A stretch of DNA of 64,000 nucleotides from Macrobrachium rosenbergii (taxonomy: Eukaryota; Arthropoda; Malacostraca; Decapoda; Palaemonidae), in contig NC_089756.1 of the NCBI RefSeq assembly GCF_040412425.1, positions 7,786,226-7,850,225 on the forward strand. Direction: 5' to 3'. How positions within the stretch are numbered: the first letter of the stretch is position 1; each line of letters starts with the position of its first letter. Below, one piece after another: positions 1 through 11,928 of this stretch. The position numbers and the translations under genes were made by a program. Below the pieces are notes generated by a model. That model worked only from the letters and a program-made list of their open reading frames with translations. It searched no databases and was not told the DNA's origin.

Positions 1-61
1 CTTTCTCACCTTCCAAGGTCGTCATCAGCCTTCCTGGGCTCTCTCCTTACTGGTTCGCGAA

Positions 62-63
<2 letters not shown>

Positions 64-147
<84 letters not shown>

Positions 148-226
148 ATAATCATATCAACTGATGCTATTCAATATACTACCATTTCATATTATGTCTT
201 AGCCTTTATTTATATATAACAGTTTC

Positions 227-298
<72 letters not shown>
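64..298. repeat. Two (GA)n microsatellites
   Basis: Nearly pure GA dinucleotide tracts at about 68-144 and 229-298, separated by about 85 bases of AT-rich sequence. The first 60 bases show nothing recognisable. Confidence 0.95.
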
Positions 299-301
<3 letters not shown>

Positions 302-384
302 ACTCATTGCAACCACCTGTTTTCAATCTTCAAAAATATAATCTACTGTTATCATCATTATCACCATTATCACTATTAAATTTA

Positions 385-2335
385 AAGATCGAATATCATT
401 AGGCTCCCACTGAATAAAACCTCCTTTTATAAGAAGACAGAAGATCGAACAGCATTAGGCACCCACTGAATAAAAAGCATTTGCGAAAATAGAGAAGATC
501 GGACATTATTAGGTTCCCACTGAATAAAAACCCGTTCTACGAAAAGAGAGAAGATCGCACATTATTAGTTTCCCACTGAATAAAAACCCCATTTACGAAA
601 AGAGAAAATATCGAAAATGATTAGTTTCCCACTGAATAAAAACCCCATTTATGAAAAGAGAGATATCGTACATTATTGGTTTCTCACTGAATGAAAACCC
701 CATTTACGTAAAGAGAGAAGATCGAACATTATTAGGTTCCACTGAATAAAAACCACTTTTACGAAAAGAGAGAAGATCAAACATTGTTAGGTTTCCACTG
801 AATAAAAACCCCGTTTACGAAATGAGAAAATATTGAAAATTATTAGTTTCCCACTGAATAAAAACCCCACTTATGAAAAGAGAGAAGATCGAACATTATT
901 AGGTCCCCACTGAATAAAAAGCCCATTTGAGAAAAGAGAGAAGATCGAACATTATTAGGTTCCCACTGAATAAAAACCCCATTTACGAAAAGAGAGAATA
1001 TCGAACGTTATTAGTTTCCACTGAATAAAAACCCCATTCACGAAAAGACAGAAGATCGAAAATTATTAGTTTTGCATTGAATAAAAACCCTATTTACGAA
1101 AAGCGAGAAGATCGAACATTATTAGGCTTCCACTGAATAAAAAACCCTTTTAGGAAAAGAGAGAATAACTAACATTATTAGGTTCCCACTGAATAAAAAC
1201 CCCATTTACGAAAGGAGAGAAGATCCAATATTATTAGTTTCTCACTGAATAAAAACCACAGTTACGGAAAGAGAAAAGATCGAACGTTATTAGTTTCCCA
1301 TTGAATAAAACCCCATTTACGAAAAGAGAGATGATCGAACATTATTAGGTCCCCACTGAATAAAAACCCCATTTACGAAAAAAGAGAAGATCAAAAATAA
1401 TTAGTTTCCCACTGATTAAAAACCCTATTTACGAAAAGAGAGAATATCGAACATTATTGCGTTTCCCATTGAATAAATTCTCCTTTTATGAAAAGAGAGA
1501 ATATCGAACATTATTAGTTTCCCACTGAATAAAAAACCCTTCGTATGAAAAGAGAGAAAATTGGATATTATCAAGCTCCCACTGGATAAAAACCCCATTT
1601 ACGAAAACAGAGAAGATCGAACATTATTAGGTTTCCACTGAATAAAAACCCCTTTTACGAAAAGAGAGAATAACTAACATTACTAGGTTCCCGCTGAATA
1701 AAAACTCCATTTACGAAAAGAGAGAATATCGAACATTATTAGTTTCGACTGGATAAAAACCCCATTCACAAAAAGACAGAAGATCGAAAATCATTAGTTT
1801 CCCATTGAATAAAAAACCCATTTACGAAAAGAGACAAGATCGAACATTATTAGGTTTCCACTGAATAAAACCTCCTTTTACGAGAAGAGAAAAGATCGAA
1901 CATTATTAGGTTCCCACTGAATAAAACCCCCATTTACGAAAAGACAGAAGATCGAACATTATTAGTTTCCACTGAACAAAAACCCCATTTACGAAAAGAG
2001 AGAATATCGAACATTATTAGTTTCCCACTGAATAAAACCCACATTTACGAAAAGAGAGAAGATAGAAAATTATTAGTTTCCCATTGAATAAAAAATCCGT
2101 TTGCGAAAAGAGAGATGATCGAACATCATTAGGTTCCCACTGAATAAATCCCCATTTACAAAAAGAGAAAAGATCGAAAATTATTAGTTTCCCACTGAAT
2201 AAAAACCCTAATTACGCAAATAGAGAATATCGAACATTATTAGTTTCCCACTGAATAAAAACCCTATTTATGAAAAGAGAGATGATCGGGTATCATCAAG
2301 CTCCCACTGAATAATAAAAATCCATTTATAAAAAG
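385..2335 (+). repeat. 56-bp minisatellite array, about 35 copies
   Basis: Head-to-tail repeats of a 56-bp unit whose most constant parts are GATCGAACATTATTAGG, CCCACTGAATAAAAACCCC and TTTACGAAAAGAGAGAA. Copies differ by scattered substitutions and 1-2 base indels, for example GTTCC, GTTTC and GCTCC before CACTGAATAAA. No copy holds a useful reading frame, and the array has stops in all frames. The left edge near 385 and right edge near 2335 are both degenerate, as expected for an old tandem array. I do not recognise the unit as part of a known element. Confidence 0.93.
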
Positions 2336-2618
2336 AGAAAACAAATGCTCCTGAAAATCCTTCTATCATTCCTTTCATGCAGAACATAATGAACAGCTCT
2401 CCTCAATATCAAATTTTTAAATTATGCATTTCGTATTACTAACACTTTTTTTTTTAGTTTTTATTAATTCTAGAGGTTCACGATACGGAATATTGGAAAA
2501 AAAGAACATGCAAATTGAATTGCATTGTAAAAGACCGTTCTTCTTCATTTGTTGTATGCTGCAAAACAAAGAATTTATTGCTAAAATGTATTAAGGCCAA
2601 CGCAGGAGACCATCTGCT

Positions 2619-2624
<6 letters not shown>

Positions 2625-2670
<46 letters not shown>

Positions 2671-2707
2671 AAATTAATTTAGAGAGAGAGAGAGAGAGAG
2701 AGAGAGA
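2625..2707. repeat. (GA)n microsatellites
   Basis: GA tracts at about 2625-2664 and 2679-2707. They match the (CT)n tract at 3787-3853 in the opposite arm of the surrounding inverted repeat. Confidence 0.9.
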
Positions 2708-2863
2708 AGGGGGAGGGGATTTTATAGAGTGCCGTTCTTTATTGAGAGCAGTCGGGGGTGATATCAAGGTGGTTGTTTAATTCAATACTTCGCGAAGGAT
2801 GATAGGATTACTGAAGTGTAAAATTTCCTTTTAATCTGACAAGTCAGGTGTAAGGCGATTACA

Positions 2864-2905
2864 ACACTTAAACCGTATATCCGTACACTTAAACCGTATA
2901 TCCGT
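2864..2905. repeat. 21-bp direct duplication
   Basis: ACACTTAAACCGTATATCCGT occurs twice head to tail (last base pairs into the next copy), just left of a (TA)n tract. A recent local slippage event is the simplest explanation. Confidence 0.85.
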
Positions 2906-2923
2906 ATATGTAAGTTTGTGTGC

Positions 2924-2925
<2 letters not shown>

Positions 2926-3011
<86 letters not shown>
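2926..3011. repeat. (TA)n microsatellite at SINE 3' end
   Basis: Pure TA tract of about 85 bases directly abutting the GTCAGAAAT end of the minus-strand SINE copy at 3013-3235. Confidence 0.95.
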
Positions 3012-3012
<1 letters not shown>

Positions 3013-3013
<1 letters not shown>

Positions 3014-3235
3014 CTGACTCACTTCAGGATCGAACCCAGGTCTTTCAGTTGAAAGGCAAGGGCGCGGCCCACTAGACCATACAAGTCTATAAGAAGTGGG
3101 AACCTGAGAGCAACTGCACCCAAGGAATTACTTGACCAAGCTAACTGCTTGCATACCATGGAGTTTTCCCCAACTTCCCGACTCAGCAATGACCCAATTG
3201 ACAGCATTTCATTCGAATTATCCTTTCTGAGTGAA
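3013..3235 (-). mobile_element. tRNA-derived SINE, family 1, copy 1
   Basis: Read on the minus strand, this unit has a Pol III A-box-like segment TATGGTCTAGTGGGC and a B box GGTTCGATCC about 45 bases apart, as in a tRNA gene. The outer bases GACTTGT and GTGAGTC (here AGTGAGTC) can pair as a 7-bp acceptor-like stem in the better copies. A roughly 150-base region precedes the tRNA-like part, with GTGCAGTTGCTCTCAGG and GCAAGCAGTTAGCTTG. The 3' end is GTCAGAAAT followed by (TA)n. SINEs are non-autonomous retroposons mobilised by LINE proteins. The tRNA isotype cannot be assigned because the anticodon arm is degenerate. Confidence 0.8.
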
Positions 3236-3250
3236 TAAGATAGAAATAAT

Positions 3251-3451
3251 CAACACACAATCACGTGTGGAACAGAAATAAATTTCTGACTCACATCAGG
3301 ATCGAACCCAGGTCTTTCAGTTGAAAGGCAAGGGCGCTGCCCACTAGGCCATACAAGTCTATAGGAATTTGGAACCTGAGAGCAACTGCACCCAAGGAAT
3401 TTCCTGGGCAAGCTAACTGCTCGCATACCAGCGAGTTTTCCCCAACTTCCC
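3251..3451 (-). mobile_element. tRNA-derived SINE, family 1, copy 2
   Basis: Minus-strand copy of the same SINE. A box TATGGCCTAGTGGGCAGCG and B box GGTTCGATCC are intact, and the 3' tail GTCAGAAATTTATTTCTG continues into CACACGTGATTGTGTGTTG. It meets copy 3 head to head near 3451-3455, forming a near-perfect palindrome of about 390 bases. Confidence 0.82.
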
Positions 3452-3856
<405 letters not shown>

Positions 3857-4052
3857 AGTAGGTGGTCTCCTAGGTTGGTCTCAATACATTTCAGCAATAA
3901 ATTTTTGTGTCGCAGCATTCAACAAATTAAACTGGAAAGATATTTTACAATGCGCTTCAATTTATTGTTGCTTTTTACCACTATCCGGTAAAATGAATAA
4001 GAACTAAAAAGTGTTCTTAACACGAAATGCATAATTTAAAATAAAAAAATGT

Positions 4053-4053
<1 letters not shown>

Positions 4054-4124
<71 letters not shown>
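4054..4124. repeat. (TA)n microsatellite
   Basis: About 70 bases of pure TA between the right arm of the inverted repeat and the 3' end of PLE-1. Confidence 0.95.
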
Positions 4125-4126
<2 letters not shown>

Positions 4127-4305
4127 CTAAAAAATCGCAGTAGATGCACGCGAAAGTACTTGTTCAAAATCCGGGTTTTCAATCCCCTTCTGACGTGGAT
4201 TTTATAATGTGTGTGTATGTGTGTGTGTGCTTAAAAGATCACAGTAGATGCACGCGACTTCAGTATATAAGCGAATACCACAGGAAAATGACAGGCAGAA
4301 GTTCA

Positions 4306-4352
4306 GTACCAGGCGCTTTCACGTGTTGTTTATTCACGCATCGTCGGGGCAC
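4306..4352 (-). ncRNA. Hammerhead-ribozyme-like fold in PLE-1 3' region
   Basis: Read on the minus strand: GTGCC and GGTAC pair as stem I (five pairs, one G-U). The core CCGACGA fits CUGANGA with one change (U4 to C). GCGTG and CACGT form stem II (five pairs, one G-U) around a 9-base loop. GAAA follows, then GCGCC and T at the cleavage position. The self-complementary GCGC would serve as the minimal stem III seen in PLE hammerheads. The altered U4 and 16.1 positions make cleavage by this copy unlikely. PLE pseudo-LTRs are known to carry such ribozymes; this assignment is my own reading and no covariance model was run. Confidence 0.5.
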
Positions 4353-4705
4353 AAATGAGACACAGTTGAAAAGAAGGTTACAAGGTATAAAAGAACAATA
4401 ATACCAGATGGTTAATTGTCAAAGAGTAATAAACAAAAAGATAATCCAGGATAATCCGGGATCACGCGGTCACAAACTAAAACCACATACTTAAGCATAA
4501 GAGATACGGAATCTTACCCATTCAAAATCCAAAACATGTATAAAAATGAATACTAATTTTGTTGCTTATATCTATCAACAACTTTTTTTATTATGAAGGC
4601 ATCAAGTTTAAACAAACCAAGACTTAAATTCAGAACACTTCCATTATTTGGCTTGATAAAACAAGATTCGATGATATTCCATTTAACTGTGTTGTTGCAC
4701 GGGAC

Positions 4706-5754
4706 TCAAGAACTTGCTTCCCTCCAGTTAACAGGATGATCTAAATCTCTCATATGTACGAATAATGCATTCGATATTTGGCAAGTACTCACAGAATACT
4801 GGTGTTGTTCGATTCGTTGTGAAAGTGATTTTCCAGTTTGTCCGTAATGTATTTTATCACATTTTTTACAAGGAATTTCATAGATGCAGCCAGAAACATC
4901 TTTAGGAGAATTTTTTATTACTAAACTCTTAACGTTAAAATTACTGACAACAACATTTATGTTGAAAAGCTTTAAAATTCTAGGAATTTCTAAAAACCTT
5001 TCATCATACGGTAATTTGAAAATATTATGCTTACTAAATTCAACTTTGTTATCTGTTAAATAAAACGTTTTCCTGATTCTTTTCCATGCCACATCCACAA
5101 AAGTCCTTGGGTATTTAAGTTTCAAAGCAGTATCATAAATAGTTTTAATCTCAGCGTCAATAAACTGAGGGCTACAAACGCGCAAAGCCCTTAAGAACGT
5201 CCCAGAAAAGACAGAGAATTTAACATTTTTATGATGATCGGAACAATAATGAACAAAAGAGGCAATGTTAGTTGATTTTCGAAAGACTGAAAAGGTGAAA
5301 TTTCAATCATGTCTATGGACAGTTACATCAAGAAATTCAAATTACAATTTTTCTTCCTCCACGGTAAATTTTATAGAAGGGACTAAATTATTTAGCTCGA
5401 CCAGAAATTCCTGGAGATTTTCGTGAACTGGCCAAATACAGAAAATATCATCCACATACCTAAATCATATAACTTTTTGGGGCAAAATTCTTAGTAAGAA
5501 TTTTGTCTCAAAAAATTCCATGTAAATATTGCTAAGGTCAGGAGATAAGGGATTATTCATAACCATGCCGATCTTTTGTACAAAAAATTCCCCACTAACA
5601 CAAAATTTACTATCTCTGATACATAACCTTATAAGATTAGTGAGGCTTGCCACAGGTAAAGGAATATCACAACTTTCTCAATCTTCCTCCAAAAGTTCAA
5701 GTAAATCATCTACACGCACTTTTGTAAACAAAGAGACGACATCAAAAATCATAA

Positions 5755-5757
<3 letters not shown>
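4706..5757 (-). pseudogene. PLE-1 RT plus GIY-YIG endonuclease, broken
   Basis: A single frame can be followed from 5757 to 4706 with four in-frame stops. Order: [10 protein letters not shown] (RT motif with catalytic Asp), MNNPLSPDLSNIYMEFFETK (the usual AMGSPLSP is altered), RYVDDIF (catalytic YxDD at about 5445-5460), FEFLDVTV, then GCIYEIPCKKC and HYGQTGKSLSQRIEQH, which are the GIY and YIG halves of the endonuclease. The stop before FRYVDDIF is TGA where the family usually has Trp, which suggests a simple TGG-to-TGA decay. Without the N-terminal RT segment and with stops it cannot be functional. Confidence 0.87.
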
Positions 5758-5825
<68 letters not shown>

Positions 5826-5840
5826 TTATAAATATATATG

Positions 5841-5929
<89 letters not shown>

Positions 5930-5940
5930 ATATATATATT

Positions 5941-6017
<77 letters not shown>
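5757..6017. repeat. (TA)n microsatellite, interrupted
   Basis: TA tracts at about 5757-5818 and 5843-6017 with a 24-base interruption (GTATGTTTATAAATATATATGG) and two phase slips near 5918-5948. It sits exactly at the truncation point of PLE-1 and abuts the start of the next SINE. Confidence 0.95.
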
Positions 6018-6020
<3 letters not shown>

Positions 6021-6490
6021 CCTCGATGGCTAGGTCGGTAGAGCAGCAGCCACGGACTTCATAGAGGTCTGTGGTGCAGGTCCAAATCCGCAGCCAACCG
6101 GTCAGAGGCAGACACTTTGCTATCCATGTAGACACCCCGGGATTATATATGTAATCAATGGATAGGTTTGCTGAAAGCAAATGGGTGTTACAGACTAATA
6201 CACACACAAACAAAGCCACTCCAACATCTTCTAAAAACATAACAGACACCTCACACGTCTCGAACTGTCGACCTAACCGCTCAATTCTCCTCGCTGCTGG
6301 GAGAAAGGGAGCTGGGGATCTGGTACGATACATGTACACATGCGCTACCGGGGTCTAAGCGATGTCAGGCAGGGCAGCCAATCGAGGCTATGATCTACCT
6401 CAACACCAAATCAAAGTCCTTCAAAAGAAGGCATCGCGCTTACCCCATATAAAAATGGGAAAAAGCACGTTAAACGAAGAAGAAGAAGAG
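6018..6490 (+). mobile_element. tRNA-derived SINE, family 2
   Basis: The 5' end is tRNA-like: A-box-like TGGCTAGGTCGGTAGAGC at 6027-6044 and a degenerate B box GGTGCAGGTCCAAATCC at 6073-6089. About 380 bases of body follow, and the end is AAAAAGCACGTTAAACGAAG followed by a short (GAA)n. It is flanked by (TA)n on both sides. The body and tail differ from SINE family 1. A CAT triplet sits roughly at the anticodon loop, but the stem is too decayed to name the parent tRNA. Confidence 0.75.
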
Positions 6491-6493
6491 GAA

Positions 6494-6508
6494 ATATATA
6501 TATATACA

Positions 6509-6599
<91 letters not shown>
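6494..6599. repeat. (TA)n microsatellite
   Basis: TA tract with one CAG interruption near 6507, following the tail of the family 2 SINE. Confidence 0.95.
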
Positions 6600-6603
<4 letters not shown>

Positions 6604-7118
6604 TATATATATAAAAACATTAACACATATATATATATACCAAGTGAATAAAAAATTTAAACAAAAATTAATACCAAACCAATGACGGAAAATATCTCCT
6701 CCAATTTCAGTTAGGCAACGACGAATAAAAACGGGAAATTCATTTCAACGAGACGAAGAAACAAACAGCCACCCCGCCCCTAAAAAAATCCGAAAAGGAG
6801 CTTCTAAACGATGCCGTCTCTGTGATTACCAGAGATTCCTTCTTCCGCAGACGAGAGACTATATACACAGTCTTGGCATTACTCCCAGAAAAACATCCCG
6901 AGGTAAAGAAATTAAGACTTGATTACTTGCTCCCGAGAAAACAGCCATTGCTTTTTTTTTTTTTAGGAATGCATCTGCTGCCGACTACAGTCCCTCGAGA
7001 TCTTGGAAGAGATGGGCGTTTGGGGGTGGGGTGGGGGGGGGGGGGAAGGTGTTAGAGAAGGGGAGGTGTTGGGGAGGGGCAGGGAGTGTTGAGAAAGGGA
7101 TGTTGAGGAGGTGGTACA
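6600..7118. other. Unassigned segment with G-rich end
   Basis: No gene is visible. Most of it is unremarkable. From about 7020 to 7110 the plus strand is strongly G-rich, with runs of four to thirteen G (GGGGTGGGGTGGGGG and later GGGGAGG), enough for possible G-quadruplex folding. The run leads directly into (CA)n. Confidence 0.6.
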
Positions 7119-7119
7119 C

Positions 7120-8667
<1,548 letters not shown>

Positions 8668-8689
8668 GGACAGGGTGACAAGAAGGTCA

Positions 8690-9200
8690 ATAGGTAAAAT
8701 TTACTTACCGACGCGTTTCCTGACAACTTAGTTACATCTTCAAGGCTAAAAGAGAAAAACAAAAAAATTAAAAATACAGGGAATAAAATAATGACCATAC
8801 GATTCTCAACAAACTAAAAGTATGCAATAAAACAAGACAATTCCCACTAAGCACCTGCTATACTAAAAGTTGAAAACAGAATGACGTGAAAGGCAGAGGA
8901 CAGCGGCGAAGAAAACATTTCAAGATAGATACAGTTGGATGGAGGAGGTGTGCACGTGAGTTCAATTTGGGCACTAACTGCTTCATAAATAATAATGATT
9001 CTAAAATGGGCAGTTTGTGTAAACAGCTAGTTTGGCCCAAAGTTGAGAAATCAGTATAATTAATATTCGTATCACAAATTTTTGAGTGATTCTGTGTTGG
9101 ACAATCTGCAACCTGTGCGATGATCCAACGTAAGTTCCCAAATTACGTTTAGGGCAATTATATTTATAGACAACATATCTGCATATGACCAGTTTCATGT
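8690..9200 (-). mobile_element. PLE-3, inverted partial copy (3' part)
   Basis: Minus-strand copy of the same PLE that is read on the plus strand at 9250-10640. Visible parts: KYNCP then LGTYVGSSHRL (GIY-YIG half, about 9140-9180), then the C-terminal GQTSCLHKLPILESLLFMKQ (about 8980-9040), then the non-coding end with GCCTTGAAGATGTAACTAAG and GAAACGCGTCGG (8708-8746). The matching plus-strand segments are at 10105-10640, so the two copies form an inverted repeat with arms of about 500 bases. Confidence 0.85.
8708..8746 (-). ncRNA. Hammerhead-like motif, PLE-3 left copy
   Basis: Minus strand: GCC, TTGAAGA, then a short stem region ending in TCAG, GAAA, the palindrome ACGCGT sharing its A, then C and GG. 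It matches the CUGANGA...GAAA...GUC pattern with C3 changed to U. Stem II is weak (three or four pairs). Same motif as in the plus-strand copy. Confidence 0.35.
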
Positions 9201-9254
9201 TGAGTCGTTATTTACTATCGTCCCAGTTGCAGAAACTATTGGGATTATTTTAGA

Positions 9255-10405
9255 TAAAATTTTTATTGAACCCAGTGACACCTATTTTAACTATGACCGA
9301 TATCATCTCAAGAATTATTGAGTTAGCAGTGCTGGACATCGTTTTTATTTTTAATGATTGTTTATATAAACAGGTTGATGGGAAGGCAATGGGATCACCT
9401 CTTGGTCTCACGTTCTCCAACATTCTGATGTGCTCCCTGGAGGAGAACGTGTTGGAGAATTGCCCCCGTAGCTTTTATCCTCTTGTATACAAACGGTTTG
9501 TTGACTAAACCTTTGTTCTTTTTAAATCGGCTTTTTATGCACATCAGTTCCTCTCACACATTAATGAAATACATCCTAACATTATGTTCACATTAGAAAG
9601 GGAGGAAAATGATCAGTTACCATTCTTGGATGTTTTGGTACCTCGACACAATGATAGTTGTAACACCTGTTTTTAGGAATAAAAACTTTTACTGGTCTGG
9701 CTTCGAATTTTTATAATGCGCGATTATTTTTATTTTAATCTCAATTCAATTATTTTTACTCCTCTTCATAGAGCTTATGCTTTAACCTCCTCTTGGGACT
9801 ATTGTCATAAAGAAGTAATGTTCTTGCCTAAATATTTTTCCGATAACTGGTTTCCATCCCATGTTTTCTTTAAACATTGTAAGAATTTCCTTAATAAGAA
9901 ACTATCCAACCCTCCGGCTATCAGTACAGTACCTCGCAAGAAACTTTATGCCAGTTTTCCTTATGTCCATGATGACAAATTTAGACGTAATTTTAAGTCT
10001 GCAACTGAAAAACATTTTAACATGCTACAGATTATTCTAATCCCAAAAAACCAACACAATAGGGTCATTATTTAAATTCGAGGGCACAATCTGCCCACTT
10101 ATGCAATCCTCAGTTCTGTATAAATATACTTGCCCTAAATGTAATTTGGGAACTTACGTTGGATCAACAAAACGATTTCTTAAAGTCAGAGCAGATTCTC
10201 ATACAGGTGTTAGTCATCGTACAGGTTCCAGATTGTCCGATCCAAAATCATTCAAATATTTGTAATTCGAATATTAATTGTACTGACTTCTCTGTTTTGG
10301 GCCAAACTAGCTGTTTACACGAACCACCCATTTTACAATCATTATTATTTATGAAGCAGTTAGTGCCCAAATTGAACTCACACACCTCCTCCATCCAAAT
10401 GTATC
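9255..10405 (+). pseudogene. PLE-3 RT/GIY-YIG coding region, broken
   Basis: In order: FIFNDCLYKQVDGKAMGSPL (RT motif with the conserved SPLG turn), YKRFVD followed at once by a TAA stop where the second catalytic Asp of YVDD should be, TFVLFKSAFYAHQFLSHINE, FTLEREENDQLPFLDVLV, a frameshifted stretch, RAYALTSSWDYCHKEVMFLP, then a further frame change and KYTCPKCNLGTYVGSTKRF with HTGVSHRTGS (GIY-YIG signature), and finally [20 protein letters not shown]. Loss of the RT active site and at least three frame breaks make it dead. Confidence 0.85.
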
Positions 10406-10581
10406 TATCTTGAAATGTTTTCTTTGCCGCTTTCCTTTCCCTTCCACGTCATTATGTTCTCATCTTTTAGTATATCAGGTGTTTAGTGGGAATTGTCTTT
10501 TTTTACTGCATATTTTTAGTTTGTTGCGAATCGTATTGTCATTATTTTTATTCCATGTATTTTTAATTTGTTTGTTTTTCT

Positions 10582-10636
10582 CTTTTAGCCTTGAAGATGT
10601 AACTAAGTTGTCTGGAAACGCGTCGGCAAATAAAAG
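10582..10636 (+). ncRNA. Hammerhead-like motif, PLE-3 right copy
   Basis: CTTTTAGCC (10582-10590) can pair with GGC-AAA-TAAAAG (10625-10636) as a bulged stem I of nine pairs. The core TTGAAGA (10591-10597) fits CUGANGA except C3 to U. AAC-TAA-GTT is a short stem II. GAAA is at 10615-10618, overlapping the palindrome ACGCGT (10618-10623), and C10624 is the expected cleavage base after GT. The short stem II with four unpaired bases is the main weakness. Confidence 0.42.
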
Positions 10637-10693
10637 TTGCACAACTGTCTTGATATCTACTTTGGCTTGCTTGCTCCAACATCTCCAGTCATA

Positions 10694-11021
<328 letters not shown>

Positions 11022-11029
11022 CTCAAATA

Positions 11030-11735
11030 TTTTTGAACTTAGCACATTAAGAAGAGCCTTTCCCTTCACAGACTCATTTTGCCTGATCATTAGCAGGTGT
11101 GTTCACAAATATATGCCGATCTTTGCATGGCAGTATGAGATTTCCATTTAATAAAAAAAAATCATCTTGATGCTGAAAATTGTGCATATATCTTCAGTCC
11201 TCTGTTAATCTCCACGAGATCATGATGTTACTCCCGAGGAAATCTCAGTACAGTTTAAAATCTAACATGATATTTTCAACACAAATCTCGAGGCGTCCAC
11301 TTTAAATATTCTTGTCCAACAAATTTATGGCTGTATGAAATTTTCTCTTATTTACGTGACCTTCAACTTAACCAAATGACCTCTGGTCAGTGTGAAATCA
11401 CATTTGACTTGGTGCCCAAAAATATACGATATACCTAATTTAAACACATAATAAAAATAAGAAAAAGTTAACAAGGAAAAAATGTTTGCCCTTGAATTGA
11501 TTAATGACCTAGGGTCAAGATCAAAGCGTTTGTCTGATGTTAAGTTTGCCTAATTAGAACTAGCAGAGTTATCGAGAAAATATTAAAATTTTAATCTCGG
11601 GAAGACGGGCAAACAAACAGACAGAAAGGCTTACAAATACGACATACGAACTGTGATTACTGAGGCAAACCCGTACTTAAATCAGGCTTGACCCTGAAAA
11701 ATACTAGGAATTGACGACCCACGTTATATACCGCC
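11030..11735. other. Unassigned segment, no gene
   Basis: No coding signal. The stretch 11340-11660 has GACCT-type words (GTGACCTTCAACTTAACC, AATGACCTAGGGTCAAG) and GGGCAAACAAACAGACAG, which resemble a dispersed arthropod repeat, but I cannot name a family. Confidence 0.45.
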
Positions 11736-11807
11736 ATTGTCATGTTTTATTATTATTATTATTATTATGGAAACAAACAAAAACTTCTTTCAGTTTTCTT
11801 CTGAAGA

Positions 11808-11850
11808 TGGAAAGAGAAACCCACAAGATTCTTGTGTATAATTTGTTTAC
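11808..11850 (+). mobile_element. Inverted fragment of PLE-2 coding start
   Basis: Plus-strand ATG at 11808 reads MERETHKILVYNL, the same as the minus-strand sequence at 13942 of PLE-2. It is therefore a short inverted copy of the element's left coding end, located just past its 3' end. A short ATT tract lies upstream of both copies. Confidence 0.85.
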
Positions 11851-11875
11851 TGGTAAATGTTTACATATTAATTTG

Positions 11876-11921
11876 ATCTCGAGCACTTTCAGGTCCTAAC
11901 TGTGACCCTTTTTCAAGAGAT
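11876..11921 (-). ncRNA. Hammerhead-like fold at PLE-2 3' end
   Basis: Minus strand: ATCTC and GAGAT pair perfectly as stem I. The core is TTGAAAA (CUGANGA with C3 to U and G8 to A). AGGGTC pairs with GACCT as stem II with one bulged G around an 8-base loop. GAAA, GTGCT and C follow, so that A15.1-U16.1 and G-C pairs of a minimal stem III are possible and the base at the cleavage site is C. Its position directly after the GIY-YIG coding end matches PLE pseudo-LTR structure. Confidence 0.48.
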
Positions 11922-11928
11922 GAGGTAG

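Larger units (their letters stand above)
4130..5757 (-). mobile_element. Penelope-like element, 5'-truncated (PLE-1)
   Basis: PLEs are eukaryotic retroelements with a telomerase-related reverse transcriptase (RT) joined to a GIY-YIG endonuclease. On the minus strand this copy begins at a (TA)n tract inside the RT, passes through RT palm motifs, ends its coding part with a GIY-YIG domain at 4706, and has about 570 bases of 3' non-coding sequence. A compact hammerhead-like fold lies at 4306-4352. The direct repeat CAGTAGATGCACGCGA at 4138 and 4239 may mark terminal duplication. The N-terminal third of a normal PLE protein is missing. Confidence 0.88.
9250..10640 (+). mobile_element. Penelope-like element PLE-3, 5'-truncated
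   Basis: Plus-strand copy containing the RT C-terminal half, the GIY-YIG domain near 10118-10230 and the 3' non-coding region ending near 10640 just before compound microsatellites. Its family differs from PLE-1 and PLE-2: the RT core reads DGKAMGSPLGLTFSNILM rather than SPLSPxLxNIYME. The 5' end stops close to the inverted copy at 8690-9200. Two GIY-YIG ends pointing away from each other is an arrangement reported for PLE insertions. Confidence 0.85.

Noticed and set aside
5749..6339. 196-codon minus-strand frame
   Set aside because: Half of it is Tyr-Ile repeats from (TA)n and the rest is antisense to a SINE.
10410..10620. Extension of the PLE-3 coding frame to the end of the element
   Set aside because: The 10410-11036 frame is open mainly through non-coding 3' sequence and microsatellites. 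The conserved C-terminal motif ends near 10405.
11799..11820. Perfect CTGAAGATGG core word as another hammerhead
   Set aside because: The core word is present, but no pairing partner for stem I or stem II was found around it.
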